From CAMEGH01 sp964513905 (GTDB taxonomy: Bacteria; Patescibacteriota; Saccharimonadia; Saccharimonadales; Saccharimonadaceae): a DNA stretch of 29,307 bases. The notes under the pieces were generated by a model. It was not told the DNA's origin and ran no database searches. It saw only the letters and a list, made by a program, of their open reading frames with translations. How positions within the stretch are numbered: position 1 is the stretch's first letter; each line of letters opens with the position of its first letter. Shown one piece after another: positions 1 to 6,872 of this stretch. The position numbers and the translations under genes were made by a program. The stretch covers positions 1 to 29,307 of the forward strand of contig CAZENS010000010.1 in assembly GCA_964513905.1 (NCBI GenBank), read 5' to 3'.

Positions 1-2049
1 TCAGGTACGAACTTCTTGCAAGACAGGCCAATGTCTCCACAAATTAGCAGTGGCATCGCACACACGTGTGGTATCTCTGATGGAAAAGCATACTGTTGGG
101 GGGACAACTCCGAAGGACAATTTGGTAACGGGAACACAACAAACAGCAAGATTCCTGTAGTAGCTGGAGGCAGTACCTTTAACGGTAAAACAGTTACCGA
201 TATTTCTGCAGGATATTCACATACGTGTGCCCTAGCCGACAGCCAGATGTATTGCTGGGGAGATAATATAGCCGGACAAGTGGGTAACGGATCGACAGCC
301 GATACTAACACACCTACAGCCGTTAACCTCGGCGGAACCGTTACACATATGACTGCAGGCTATGCAACAAGTTGCGCAATTGTTGCTGGTAAGCTTTACT
401 GCTGGGGGCAAAATAGCCAAGGCCAGCTTGGCAATGGAAATACAACCAACAGCAGCACTCCAGTGGCAGTTCATCACACACACCCCTCCCTGTCTGGAAA
501 AACAATCACTGACGTTGCAGCAACATATAACAACGTTTGCGCTCTGGCTGATGGCCAGGTGTATTGCTGGGGGGATAATTCTGCTGGGCAGCTTGGCAAC
601 GGCGGAACCGCAGACAGCTCTACTCCAGTAGCTGTTTCTATCAGTGGCACCGTTACCGATATTTCTGCGGGATACAACCATGTCTGCGCTCTCGTTGACG
701 GAAATGCCTACTGCTGGGGAGGAAATAGCCAAGGCCAGCTTGGCAATGGAAATACAACCAACAGCAGCACTCCAGTGGCTGTAAATACTAGTGGAGTGCT
801 TTCCGGTGTATCAATTTCAAAACTTTCAGCAGGATACTTCACTACGTGCGCCACCGACGGGCAAGCTTACTGCTGGGGATATAATTCAGATGGACAGGTC
901 GAAACCACTAACAGCGTTCCAGTGGCCATCTCTAACGGTCAGATCCCGTCAAATAGCGGCATTGTTGGCATATCCCCGGGGTACATCCATACATGTGCTA
1001 TCTCTGGTGATTCAACATACTGTTGGGGTAACAACAACTATGGCCAGCTTGGCGACGGTGTTACCCTGGCAAGTAATACCCCTGTCCGGACCAACGACAC
1101 CAATATCACCCCCTCGTCTTCACCGGTGGTAATGTTTGGAGGACTAACTAGCTCCACAGAAACAGTCTATGTCTCGCCTACTCAACTGATAGCGACCACA
1201 CCAGCGTACCCAGCAGGAGTGGTTGATGTTGATGTACTAAGTGGCACATATACTGCAACTCTTGCCAATAGCTACACCTACATAGCCCCCGTAACCCCAC
1301 CGAGTGCACCTACAAATCTTGCTACCACGCCTGCCGCCAATGGTGTCACACTAAACTGGACAGCACCAGCAAATAACGGCGGAGCCCCGGTTACCGATTA
1401 CAAAGTGGAATACAGCAGTAACGGTGGAAGCACCTGGCAAACCTTCACTCACCCACCATCAGCAAGTACCAACATTACAGTAACCGGATTAACACCGCAC
1501 ACCACCTACACTTTCCGAGTAAGTGCAATTAACAGCGCCGGACAAGGGCCTGCTAGTGCAACCGCTACAGGAGAGCCTATCTACGTAACAGTTGGATCGA
1601 GCGCAACAGTAAGCATTAATGTAACACCAACCGCAGATAGCCGGACCTCATCTGCCAGCCACACCGTTACTGTTGACACAAACTCTCCACTTGGCTACAA
1701 CCTAACTCTTTCGATGCAAGGGAGCGATAGATTACTCAAAAAAGGCACTGATACCATCGGGCCAACTTCTGGAACAATAGCATCACCTGGCCAACTTGCC
1801 GTCAACACCTGGGGCTTCCGTATTCCTGGCTGGAGTGGGTTTGGCAGTGGCGCATCAATCGAATCAAATGTTGCAAACAGCTCCTATACCTGGGCTGGTG
1901 TACCAAATAATTCCGCACCAATTACAATCAGAACTTCTTCTTCACCTGCTCAAGATTCTGCGTCTGTTTGGTACGGCATGCGCGTTAATACCGAAAAGCC
2001 GTCAGGTACCTATAGCGGATCAGTAATTTACACGGCGGTAGCCAATTAG
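1..2049 (+). CDS. RCC1-propeller / TIG / FN3 surface protein, 5' end cut by window edge
   Basis: The frame is open from base 1, so the true start and any signal peptide lie outside the window; the first possible in-window start (TTG at 16) is probably internal. About seven RCC1-type repeats span roughly bases 40-1100. Each has the pattern AGY-x-HTCAL-x-DG-x-x-YCWG-x-N-x-x-GQLGNG, enough for a complete seven-bladed beta-propeller. Each blade carries a conserved Cys pair (HTC and YCW), which suggests disulfides in an exported protein. A TIG/IPT-like Ig fold (about 1110-1290) and a fibronectin type III domain (about 1300-1580, with LTPHTTYTFRVSAINSAG) follow. The last 150 residues (about 1585-2046) are homologous to the whole mature protein of the next gene. 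There is no C-terminal membrane segment or sorting motif, so surface retention probably depends on that module. RCC1 repeats usually mediate protein binding; the ligand is unknown. Domain calls are confident, the role is inferred. Confidence 0.88.
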   Translation, partial: SGTNFLQDRPMSPQISSGIAHTCGISDGKAYCWGDNSEGQFGNGNTTNSKIPVVAGGSTFNGKTVTDISAGYSHTCALADSQMYCWGDNIAGQVGNGSTADTNTPTAVNLGGTVTHMTAGYATSCAIVAGKLYCWGQNSQGQLGNGNTTNSSTPVAVHHTHPSLSGKTITDVAATYNNVCALADGQVYCWGDNSAGQLGNGGTADSSTPVAVSISGTVTDISAGYNHVCALVDGNAYCWGGNSQGQLGNGNTTNSSTPVAVNTSGVLSGVSISKLSAGYFTTCATDGQAYCWGYNSDGQVETTNSVPVAISNGQIPSNSGIVGISPGYIHTCAISGDSTYCWGNNNYGQLGDGVTLASNTPVRTNDTNITPSSSPVVMFGGLTSSTETVYVSPTQLIATTPAYPAGVVDVDVLSGTYTATLANSYTYIAPVTPPSAPTNLATTPAANGVTLNWTAPANNGGAPVTDYKVEYSSNGGSTWQTFTHPPSASTNITVTGLTPHTTYTFRVSAINSAGQGPASATATGEPIYVTVGSSATVSINVTPTADSRTSSASHTVTVDTNSPLGYNLTLSMQGSDRLLKKGTDTIGPTSGTIASPGQLAVNTWGFRIPGWSGFGSGASIESNVANSSYTWAGVPNNSAPITIRTSSSPAQDSASVWYGMRVNTEKPSGTYSGSVIYTAVAN
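411..467 (+). repeat. 57-bp exact direct repeat, copy 1 (RCC1 blade 3)
   Basis: Identical over 57 bases to 723-779. It encodes the GQLGNGNTTNSSTPVAV part of the third visible RCC1 blade. The other blades differ at synonymous sites, so identity here points to recent duplication or gene conversion. Confidence 0.95.
723..779 (+). repeat. 57-bp exact direct repeat, copy 2 (RCC1 blade 5)
   Basis: Second copy of the 57-base sequence at 411-467, 312 bases downstream and in the same reading frame (312 is divisible by 3). Recombination between the copies would therefore delete or add two blades without a frameshift. Confidence 0.95.
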
Positions 2050-2165
2050 GAGATAAAGCTATGTAATGATTTTATTTCCAGACTACACAAACAACCCTAT
2101 TATTACAACGTAATAACAGGTAAAATAATATAAGACGCTTATGGCGAAAATATAAGGAGAATTTT
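2050..2165 (+). promoter_or_regulatory. Intergenic leader of the small surface-protein gene, with hairpin and tiny ORFs
   Basis: This 116-base spacer holds an imperfect hairpin at 2096-2120 (stem TTATTAC/GTAATAA, loop AAC, outer CCT/AGG pairs). The hairpin lacks a following U run, so it is not a convincing terminator. An AGGAG motif right after the upstream stop precedes a start-stop ATG-TAA at 2061-2066, and a four-codon ORF (ATGGCGAAAATATAA, 2141-2155) ends just before the GGAGA ribosome site of the gene at 2166. AT-rich -10-like strings (TAAAAT at 2121, TATAAG nearby) are present, but no clear -35 box. A promoter here is plausible, not shown. Confidence 0.3.
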
Positions 2166-2786
2166 ATGAAACTACCAACCAAGCTTACTAAAGCTACAGC
2201 CAGCTTTGGTATCGGACTAGCTGCATTTGCTGTGCTAGCCCTACCAGTGGCATCTGTATCTGCACAGACGTCTGATACATCTACTTCTGTTATTAACGGA
2301 ATCATTGGATCATCAATCACCATTACATCTGCTGGGCCAGTAAATATTAATGTTACCCCAACAAACACAGCGGTTATGTCTAGTGCAAACGACACAGTTA
2401 CTGTTGATACAAATCACGCAACCGGCTACACACTTTCGCTTGAAATGAACGGCGCAACTACAACCCTAGCAAAAGGCTCTGACACAATTGCAGCACATTC
2501 AGCAGTTGTCGGATCACCTTCTGATCTTGCAGCAAACACATGGGGCTTCCGTGTAGATGGGTCTGGCAACTTTGGTGCTGGCACCACTACTGCTGAAAGT
2601 AACGTGGCAACCAGCGCCCACACGTGGGCTGGCGTACCTGCAAAAGATAATCCCGTAACTATCAAGACTACGTCTGGTCCAGCCGCGGGCGACGAAACAG
2701 CCGTATGGTATGCGATGAAAGCAGACGCTTCAAAGCCTTCTGGTACCTACACTAACACCGTACTATATACAGCAGTAACGAACTAG
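2166..2786 (+). CDS. Small secreted surface protein made of the module shared with the RCC1 protein (WxL-like by analogy)
   Basis: 206 residues. The start ATG follows GGAGA by a short spacer. A signal peptide covers about residues 1-34 (basic MKLPTKLTK, hydrophobic core, cleavage near SVSAQ). The mature part aligns along its whole length with the C-terminus of the upstream RCC1 protein. Shared landmarks are VDTN..GY.L.L.M, NTWGFR, ESNVA, TWAGVP, VWY.M and a closing PSGTY....YTAV.N. There is no membrane anchor or sorting motif. Position and architecture recall the WxL domain of Firmicutes, which also ends in a G-T-Y beta hairpin and binds peptidoglycan, but the WxL tripeptides themselves are not recognisable, so homology is unproven. 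It starts a tight operon with the next two genes. I do not recognise a named family. Confidence 0.85.
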   Translation: MKLPTKLTKATASFGIGLAAFAVLALPVASVSAQTSDTSTSVINGIIGSSITITSAGPVNINVTPTNTAVMSSANDTVTVDTNHATGYTLSLEMNGATTTLAKGSDTIAAHSAVVGSPSDLAANTWGFRVDGSGNFGAGTTTAESNVATSAHTWAGVPAKDNPVTIKTTSGPAAGDETAVWYAMKADASKPSGTYTNTVLYTAVTN

Positions 2787-2805
2787 GCTATCGAAAGGAA
2801 ACCTG

Positions 2806-3735
2806 ATGCAACGCAATATTTTTCTGCAACTAAACTGGCGTACCGCAACAACCTTTGTTGCAGCTATGCTTCTATCTGTCGTATTCTTCTCGCACGCTGC
2901 ACGTGCAGAGTCTCAGATTACACTGTCCCCAACATCCCAACATATTAAAATTGCACCAGGAAAAACACACGAGGGGGCATTCACCGTTATTAATAGCGGT
3001 AATGCCCCACTTGATGTCCGTATCTATGTGGCTCCGTATCAAGTTCAAAATGAAAAATATGATCCAATTTTTTCAAAAGAAACCCCTAGAACACAAATTT
3101 CACGATGGGTATCTTTTGAAAGAAATACCTACTCACTTAAACCAAGCGAGCAAGTAGAGGTACCGTATAAAATAAATACTCCGCAATCAATCCCAGATGG
3201 CGGCCAGTATGCCGCGATATTCGCCGAAACAAATGAAGAGCCGGACGGTTCATCAATTGCTAAGAAAAAGCGAGTTGGTGTTATTTTGTACGCACGACCA
3301 GATGGGAAAACCGTTGAATCTGGAAAGGTAGAATTTACCAATATCAGCAACCTGCAAATAGTCACTGGCCTAACATTCAACCAGCGAATAATTAACGAAG
3401 GAAACACAGACCTCTCAGCTCAAAGCAATGTTACAGTAAAGAGCTTAGGCGGCAAGGAATTATTCACGGATTCTCAGCAAAAGATTGTTCTTCCCGATAC
3501 AACTCGAGCAGTCCCTACTGAGTGGAAAAATACCCCTCATTTTGGAATCACCACCGTATCTCAGAAAACCACTCTCGCCGGCAAGGAGTTTGCCGATGAG
3601 CGAACAGTTATTATCATATCCCCTATTCTGATTATTATTCTTGGTGGCGCAATCATTCTTATAGTCGGAGGAGGCATTTATGGCGCACGTCGATCAAAGT
3701 CGAAGAGACGTCACGCTTCACGTAATACTCGCTAG
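2806..3735 (+). CDS. Membrane-anchored DUF916-like (WxL-interacting-type) surface protein
   Basis: 309 residues, start ATG preceded by AAAGGAAA. A signal peptide (about 1-34, ending HAARAES) is followed by about 235 extracellular residues and a C-terminal membrane helix (about 270-294) with a very basic cytoplasmic tail. The first extracellular part has the DUF916 or chaperone-like Ig pattern: ITLSPTSQHIKIAPGKT, then a VINSGNAPLDVRIYV strand, a LKPSEQVEVPYKI strand and PDGGQYAAIFAE. A second beta domain follows (about 165-265). In Firmicutes, DUF916/DUF3324 proteins are encoded beside WxL proteins and hold them at the surface, so an equivalent partnership with the two module proteins upstream is likely. 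Gap to the upstream gene is 19 bases; the 3' end overlaps the next gene by 56 bases. Topology is clear; the family call is by pattern only. Confidence 0.8.
   Translation: MQRNIFLQLNWRTATTFVAAMLLSVVFFSHAARAESQITLSPTSQHIKIAPGKTHEGAFTVINSGNAPLDVRIYVAPYQVQNEKYDPIFSKETPRTQISRWVSFERNTYSLKPSEQVEVPYKINTPQSIPDGGQYAAIFAETNEEPDGSSIAKKKRVGVILYARPDGKTVESGKVEFTNISNLQIVTGLTFNQRIINEGNTDLSAQSNVTVKSLGGKELFTDSQQKIVLPDTTRAVPTEWKNTPHFGITTVSQKTTLAGKEFADERTVIIISPILIIILGGAIILIVGGGIYGARRSKSKRRHASRNTR
3667..3674 (+). promoter_or_regulatory. Strong Shine-Dalgarno site inside the upstream gene
   Basis: GGAGGAGG five bases before ATG 3680. It lies in the codons for the end of the upstream gene's transmembrane helix and fixes the start of the downstream gene, giving a 56-base gene overlap. 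Confidence 0.8.
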
Positions 3736-4825
3736 TATCATCATTATATTGATGAGCTGGCTACTTGCAGCCAAGTCATACGCTCAAAATAGTGGTAGCT
3801 CATCGTCAATTATCAATGCTCATGTGTGTTCGGGTGGAAACCGCACACCACTTGGTAGCATTACCCAGCCTGTCAACCAAACGCCAACCTCACAATCCAC
3901 CTACGAAATTACAGCCACTACAAGCTGGGTGTCATCGTATCAGGTGTTTAGAGGGGCAGATATAATTGCAAGCAAGAACAATCTCCCCCATGTTGCAAAC
4001 TACGAGTCTACCGTTATTGTTCCGCTCGTTAAGGGCACTAATGACCTACGTCTCGTATTGATCGGGGGCTGCCCCGAAAGCACGGCAACATCTTCTATTG
4101 TAAGCATTGTATACGCACCAGAAAGCGCAACGATCCGCCCTGTTATAACTAATTCTCGATCACCCAAACTCACTGGTAGGGTTTCACACACAACCGCAGC
4201 CGTAACCGTTACTATCAACGGCAAAAACTACACTGCAAAGAACAATGGCGACGGAACGTGGACGTTACCAGAAGGTGTCATAGCGCCAGATCTTGCAGAT
4301 GGTAGATACAACGTCCGCGTGATAGCAACAGTAAATGGCGAGGTCGCTAGCGACACAACGACCCCAAGCGCAGTTACAGTCGATACAAAAAAACCAACTG
4401 GCAGCCTTACCACCAAAGAATTAATTAGTCGCTCACCTGAACTTACCGGTACAGTGAGCGACCCTCGGGCCTCTGTTACTATCAGCATTAATGGTAAAAC
4501 CTATACCGCTCACAACAATGGCGACGGAACGTGGACGTTACCAGAAGGTGTCATCGATAGCCTTGCAAGCGGTACGTATACAGCTACTGTCACTTTTACG
4601 GATCAAGCAGGAAATGTAACAACTTACACATACCAGATCACCATTAAGGCGCTAAACGAAATTGGCTTTTTACTTGCGCCAAACACCGGCTACCTACGAG
4701 TTGGCCAAACTAACATACCCAGCTGGCTACTGTATGTAGTTATGCTCTATGTAATTTTTCTTATAGCTAGAAATCGTTTCGACCAAAAAGACAAAAGAAG
4801 CCCTAGTAACGCCATTGTGCAATAG
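3680..4825 (+). CDS. Ig-like repeat surface protein with LAPNTG sortase-type tail
   Basis: 381 residues. An N-terminal hydrophobic stretch (about 13-35, ending SYAQ) is a signal peptide or anchor. Next come an uncharacterised beta-rich region (about 40-150) and two bacterial Ig-like repeats (about 153-240 and 250-325). Both repeats carry SP.LTG.VS....VT..INGK.YTA.NNGDGTWTLPEGVI. The C-terminus has LAPNTG (residues 332-337), a hydrophobic segment (about 347-363) and a charged tail RNRFDQKDKR. This is the order of a sortase cell-wall sorting signal, with A-P replacing the usual L-P of LPXTG. No sortase gene is visible in the window. Last gene of the surface operon; it converges on prfB with only nine bases between stops. 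Likely an extracellular adhesin or scaffold partner; ligand unknown. Confidence 0.85.
   Translation: MAHVDQSRRDVTLHVILASIIIILMSWLLAAKSYAQNSGSSSSIINAHVCSGGNRTPLGSITQPVNQTPTSQSTYEITATTSWVSSYQVFRGADIIASKNNLPHVANYESTVIVPLVKGTNDLRLVLIGGCPESTATSSIVSIVYAPESATIRPVITNSRSPKLTGRVSHTTAAVTVTINGKNYTAKNNGDGTWTLPEGVIAPDLADGRYNVRVIATVNGEVASDTTTPSAVTVDTKKPTGSLTTKELISRSPELTGTVSDPRASVTISINGKTYTAHNNGDGTWTLPEGVIDSLASGTYTATVTFTDQAGNVTTYTYQITIKALNEIGFLLAPNTGYLRVGQTNIPSWLLYVVMLYVIFLIARNRFDQKDKRSPSNAIVQ
4241..4281 (+). repeat. 41-bp exact direct repeat, copy 1 (Ig-like domain 1)
   Basis: Identical to 4514-4554, offset 273 bases (in frame). It encodes NNGDGTWTLPEGVI, the most conserved loop-strand of the Ig-like domain. 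Confidence 0.93.
4514..4554 (+). repeat. 41-bp exact direct repeat, copy 2 (Ig-like domain 2)
   Basis: Second copy of the sequence at 4241-4281. The flanking parts of the two Ig domains have diverged, so the identity suggests local gene conversion or recent domain duplication. Confidence 0.93.
4673..4690 (+). other. LAPNTG sorting-signal-like motif
   Basis: Encodes L-A-P-N-T-G followed by ten residues, a membrane helix and a basic tail, the layout of sortase substrates. The variant first half (LA-P rather than L-P) makes the sortase class uncertain. Confidence 0.5.
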
Positions 4826-4834
4826 CGCCACATG

Positions 4835-5914
4835 TTATAGTTTTGATTCTAAAAACGCCTCAGAAAATCCGTCTATCTTACCGTCTAGTACAGATTTAGC
4901 ATCTTTATCTTCATATTTTGTACGTGTATCCTTTACCAAAGTATACGGATGAAGTACATAGTTTCGAATTTGTGAACCCCAGCTAGCACTTTCGCCCGCC
5001 TGCAAGTCGCCAATCTTTTTGGCATGTTGCTCTTCTTTTAGTTGGGCTAGCTTTGATCGCAATATTTTTAGAGCCGTTTCTTTATTTTGCAACTGACTAC
5101 GCTCATTCTGAATAGCTACGACAATTCCCGTTGGGATATGCGTTATGCGAACAGCACTATCTGTCGTGTTAACGCTCTGGCCGCCATGCCCGCCTGCTCG
5201 ATATACATCGATTTTTAAATCACGCTCCTCTAACGCAATATCCTCGGGTACATCTATTTGTGGAAGCACCTCAACAAGCGCAAAACTTGTTTGCCGCAAG
5301 TTGTCACTATTAAACGGACTAAGTCGCACCAACCTATGAACACCGTGCTCACTACGCAAACGTCCATATATATGCACGCCAGAAGTTACTTCAATAACTG
5401 ATGTTTTTAGCCCCGCCTCGTCTCCGGTGGACCGAGAGATAATGCTAGTTTGTAAATCAGATTTTTCCGCCCATCGTAAATACATCCTCTCGAGCATCTC
5501 GGCAAAATCTTGCGCATCAACACCGCCCACGCCAGCAGTAATCCTAATGATTGCTTCATGTGAGTCGTATTCGCCATCGTACAATAATGCTCGTTTTAAG
5601 CTCTTAAACTGCGACTCCATAGCATCAATTTGAGCGCCCAACTCCGGCAAAAGATCTTCATCCCCGAGTTCAATCAATTCACCAATATCGTTTAGTTGCA
5701 TACGCAAAGCAAGCCATGGTTGAACAGAATTTTGCTGGGCAGAAAACTTCTTGTTTAGCGACGTTGCCCTTGAAGGATTATTCCATATTTCTGGCTGTGC
5801 TAACTCTTTTTCGAGCTCTAGCAGCTTATTGTATTCATCGTCAATATGCAACTGATCGTACACCTGCAAAAAATCATTTCGCAATAATTCAATCTTCTTA
5901 TGAATCGGTTCCAT
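4835..5914 (-). CDS. prfB: Peptide chain release factor 2 (RF2)
   Basis: 359 residues. RF2 reads UAA and UGA stop codons and triggers peptidyl-tRNA hydrolysis in the ribosome. The peptide anticodon SPF is present (RLSPFNSDNLRQTSF), the RF2 rather than RF1 (PxT) type. The catalytic loop is GGHGGQSVN. The start is ATG 5914, four bases after AAGGAG; the frame stays open upstream to 6136, but that part lies inside the M48 peptidase gene and is not RF2-like. The full N-terminal helical domain follows directly from this ATG, so there is no programmed +1 frameshift with an early UGA as in many bacteria. It overlaps the M48 peptidase gene by 17 bases, so translation is probably coupled. Its presence argues against UGA being reassigned here, yet no gene in the window uses UGA as stop. 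Confidence 0.97.
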   Translation of the reverse strand: MEPIHKKIELLRNDFLQVYDQLHIDDEYNKLLELEKELAQPEIWNNPSRATSLNKKFSAQQNSVQPWLALRMQLNDIGELIELGDEDLLPELGAQIDAMESQFKSLKRALLYDGEYDSHEAIIRITAGVGGVDAQDFAEMLERMYLRWAEKSDLQTSIISRSTGDEAGLKTSVIEVTSGVHIYGRLRSEHGVHRLVRLSPFNSDNLRQTSFALVEVLPQIDVPEDIALEERDLKIDVYRAGGHGGQSVNTTDSAVRITHIPTGIVVAIQNERSQLQNKETALKILRSKLAQLKEEQHAKKIGDLQAGESASWGSQIRNYVLHPYTLVKDTRTKYEDKDAKSVLDGKIDGFSEAFLESKL

Positions 5915-6872
5915 CACTCTCCTTTTTGGGGATTTCTTTGTCTTTCTGTAAAGTCTTAGCCTCGCCAATCGTTGGATGCAACGTATCATAGAACTCTTCA
6001 ATCTTATGTAGCCTTCTTGACAGGAACGGATGACTGCTAAATGTTTGCGTGAACTGATTAAACGTATTGTTAGTTTTATACGCCTGCCACTGTTGTGCAA
6101 TCGTATTAAATGCTGCCGCAACGTCTGGGCCAACATGAATACAAATTAAAGCATCTTTTACTTGCGTCTTATCGTTTAGATATGCGAGCGCCAAGCGATC
6201 TGCCGTGAACTCGCATCGCCGACTCCAAAAATCCAACAGCCAGCCAAAAAACGAACCAAAAACTGGAGTTACACGAAAGATATTAGAGTACGTACTCATT
6301 GCAGTGTGTTTATACTTTATGTGAGCCATTTCGTGTACAACTATCGCTTTTAATTCATCGTCTGAAGTCCATCGAACCGTACCAGAATTTAACACTATTG
6401 TGTACGGTTTCATAAAACCAAACGCAAACGCATTCATAACGGGATCTTGCGTTACCATAATCTCTACCTCTGGCATATGTAAATCTTTTGCAACCAAGTT
6501 AGACCAATCTCGTAGCCAAGCGTACTCACTGTACTCAACCTGGAGGGCGTTCGCTAAATACATCTGGCGCATCATACGGATCGATACGAGCATAACGATC
6601 AGCACGGCAGCGGCAAGCAAAATCCAAGTAGCGTAATCAATGATTATCAAAAATATCCACGGTAGCCCAGAAGCATCAGTGCTGGCACTCATCTCCCCAG
6701 AAGAAATTGATACCCAAGCGCCGAACAGTGCAACCACCCCGAGTATTGCAATGCACATAACTACAGTGATCCAAAAAACAACGTAATCACTAAAACGGTT
6801 TGCCAAACGTACCGCTGGATGCTCCTGAACCTCCCCGGGAGATTGCGGGCTCGATGGACTCTCTTCCGACAC
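5898..6872 (-). CDS. M48-family membrane zinc metalloprotease (HtpX-like)
   Basis: 324 residues from GTG 6872. Two membrane helices lie near residues 27-55 and 70-97, followed by the catalytic domain with HEMAH (HExxH, about 180-184). The likely third zinc ligand is E221 in CEFTADRLAL, the ExxxD pattern of M48. Two further hydrophobic stretches may lie around 195-215. HtpX-type proteases degrade misfolded membrane proteins, so quality control in the cytoplasmic membrane is the likely role. The start is chosen because AAAGGTG sits four bases before the GTG; an in-frame TTG at 6899 lacks a ribosome site and lies almost at the -10 box (6902-6910). The 5' end overlaps the preceding membrane-protein gene by 83 bases, and the 3' end overlaps prfB by 17. 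Family call is firm, exact orthology with htpX is not. Confidence 0.9.
   Translation of the reverse strand: MSEESPSSPQSPGEVQEHPAVRLANRFSDYVVFWITVVMCIAILGVVALFGAWVSISSGEMSASTDASGLPWIFLIIIDYATWILLAAAVLIVMLVSIRMMRQMYLANALQVEYSEYAWLRDWSNLVAKDLHMPEVEIMVTQDPVMNAFAFGFMKPYTIVLNSGTVRWTSDDELKAIVVHEMAHIKYKHTAMSTYSNIFRVTPVFGSFFGWLLDFWSRRCEFTADRLALAYLNDKTQVKDALICIHVGPDVAAAFNTIAQQWQAYKTNNTFNQFTQTFSSHPFLSRRLHKIEEFYDTLHPTIGEAKTLQKDKEIPKKESDGTDS

Noticed and set aside
232..732. Long antisense open frame inside the RCC1 region
   Set aside because: It mirrors the repeat structure of the sense gene and has no ribosome site; the sense frame has unmistakable RCC1 repeats.
411..779. Direct repeats considered as a CRISPR or mobile-element remnant
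   Set aside because: They are in-frame coding repeats of a beta-propeller, only two exact copies, with no spacers or terminal inverted repeats.
2096..2120. Hairpin as terminator of the RCC1 gene
   Set aside because: The stem has a mismatch and no U run follows on the plus strand.
4835..5914. Programmed +1 frameshift in prfB
   Set aside because: The N-terminal domain and the rest are in one continuous frame; no early in-frame UGA is needed.
5915..6136. N-terminal extension of prfB
   Set aside because: It lies within the M48 peptidase gene in another frame, is unlike RF2, and a good AAGGAG site precedes ATG 5914.
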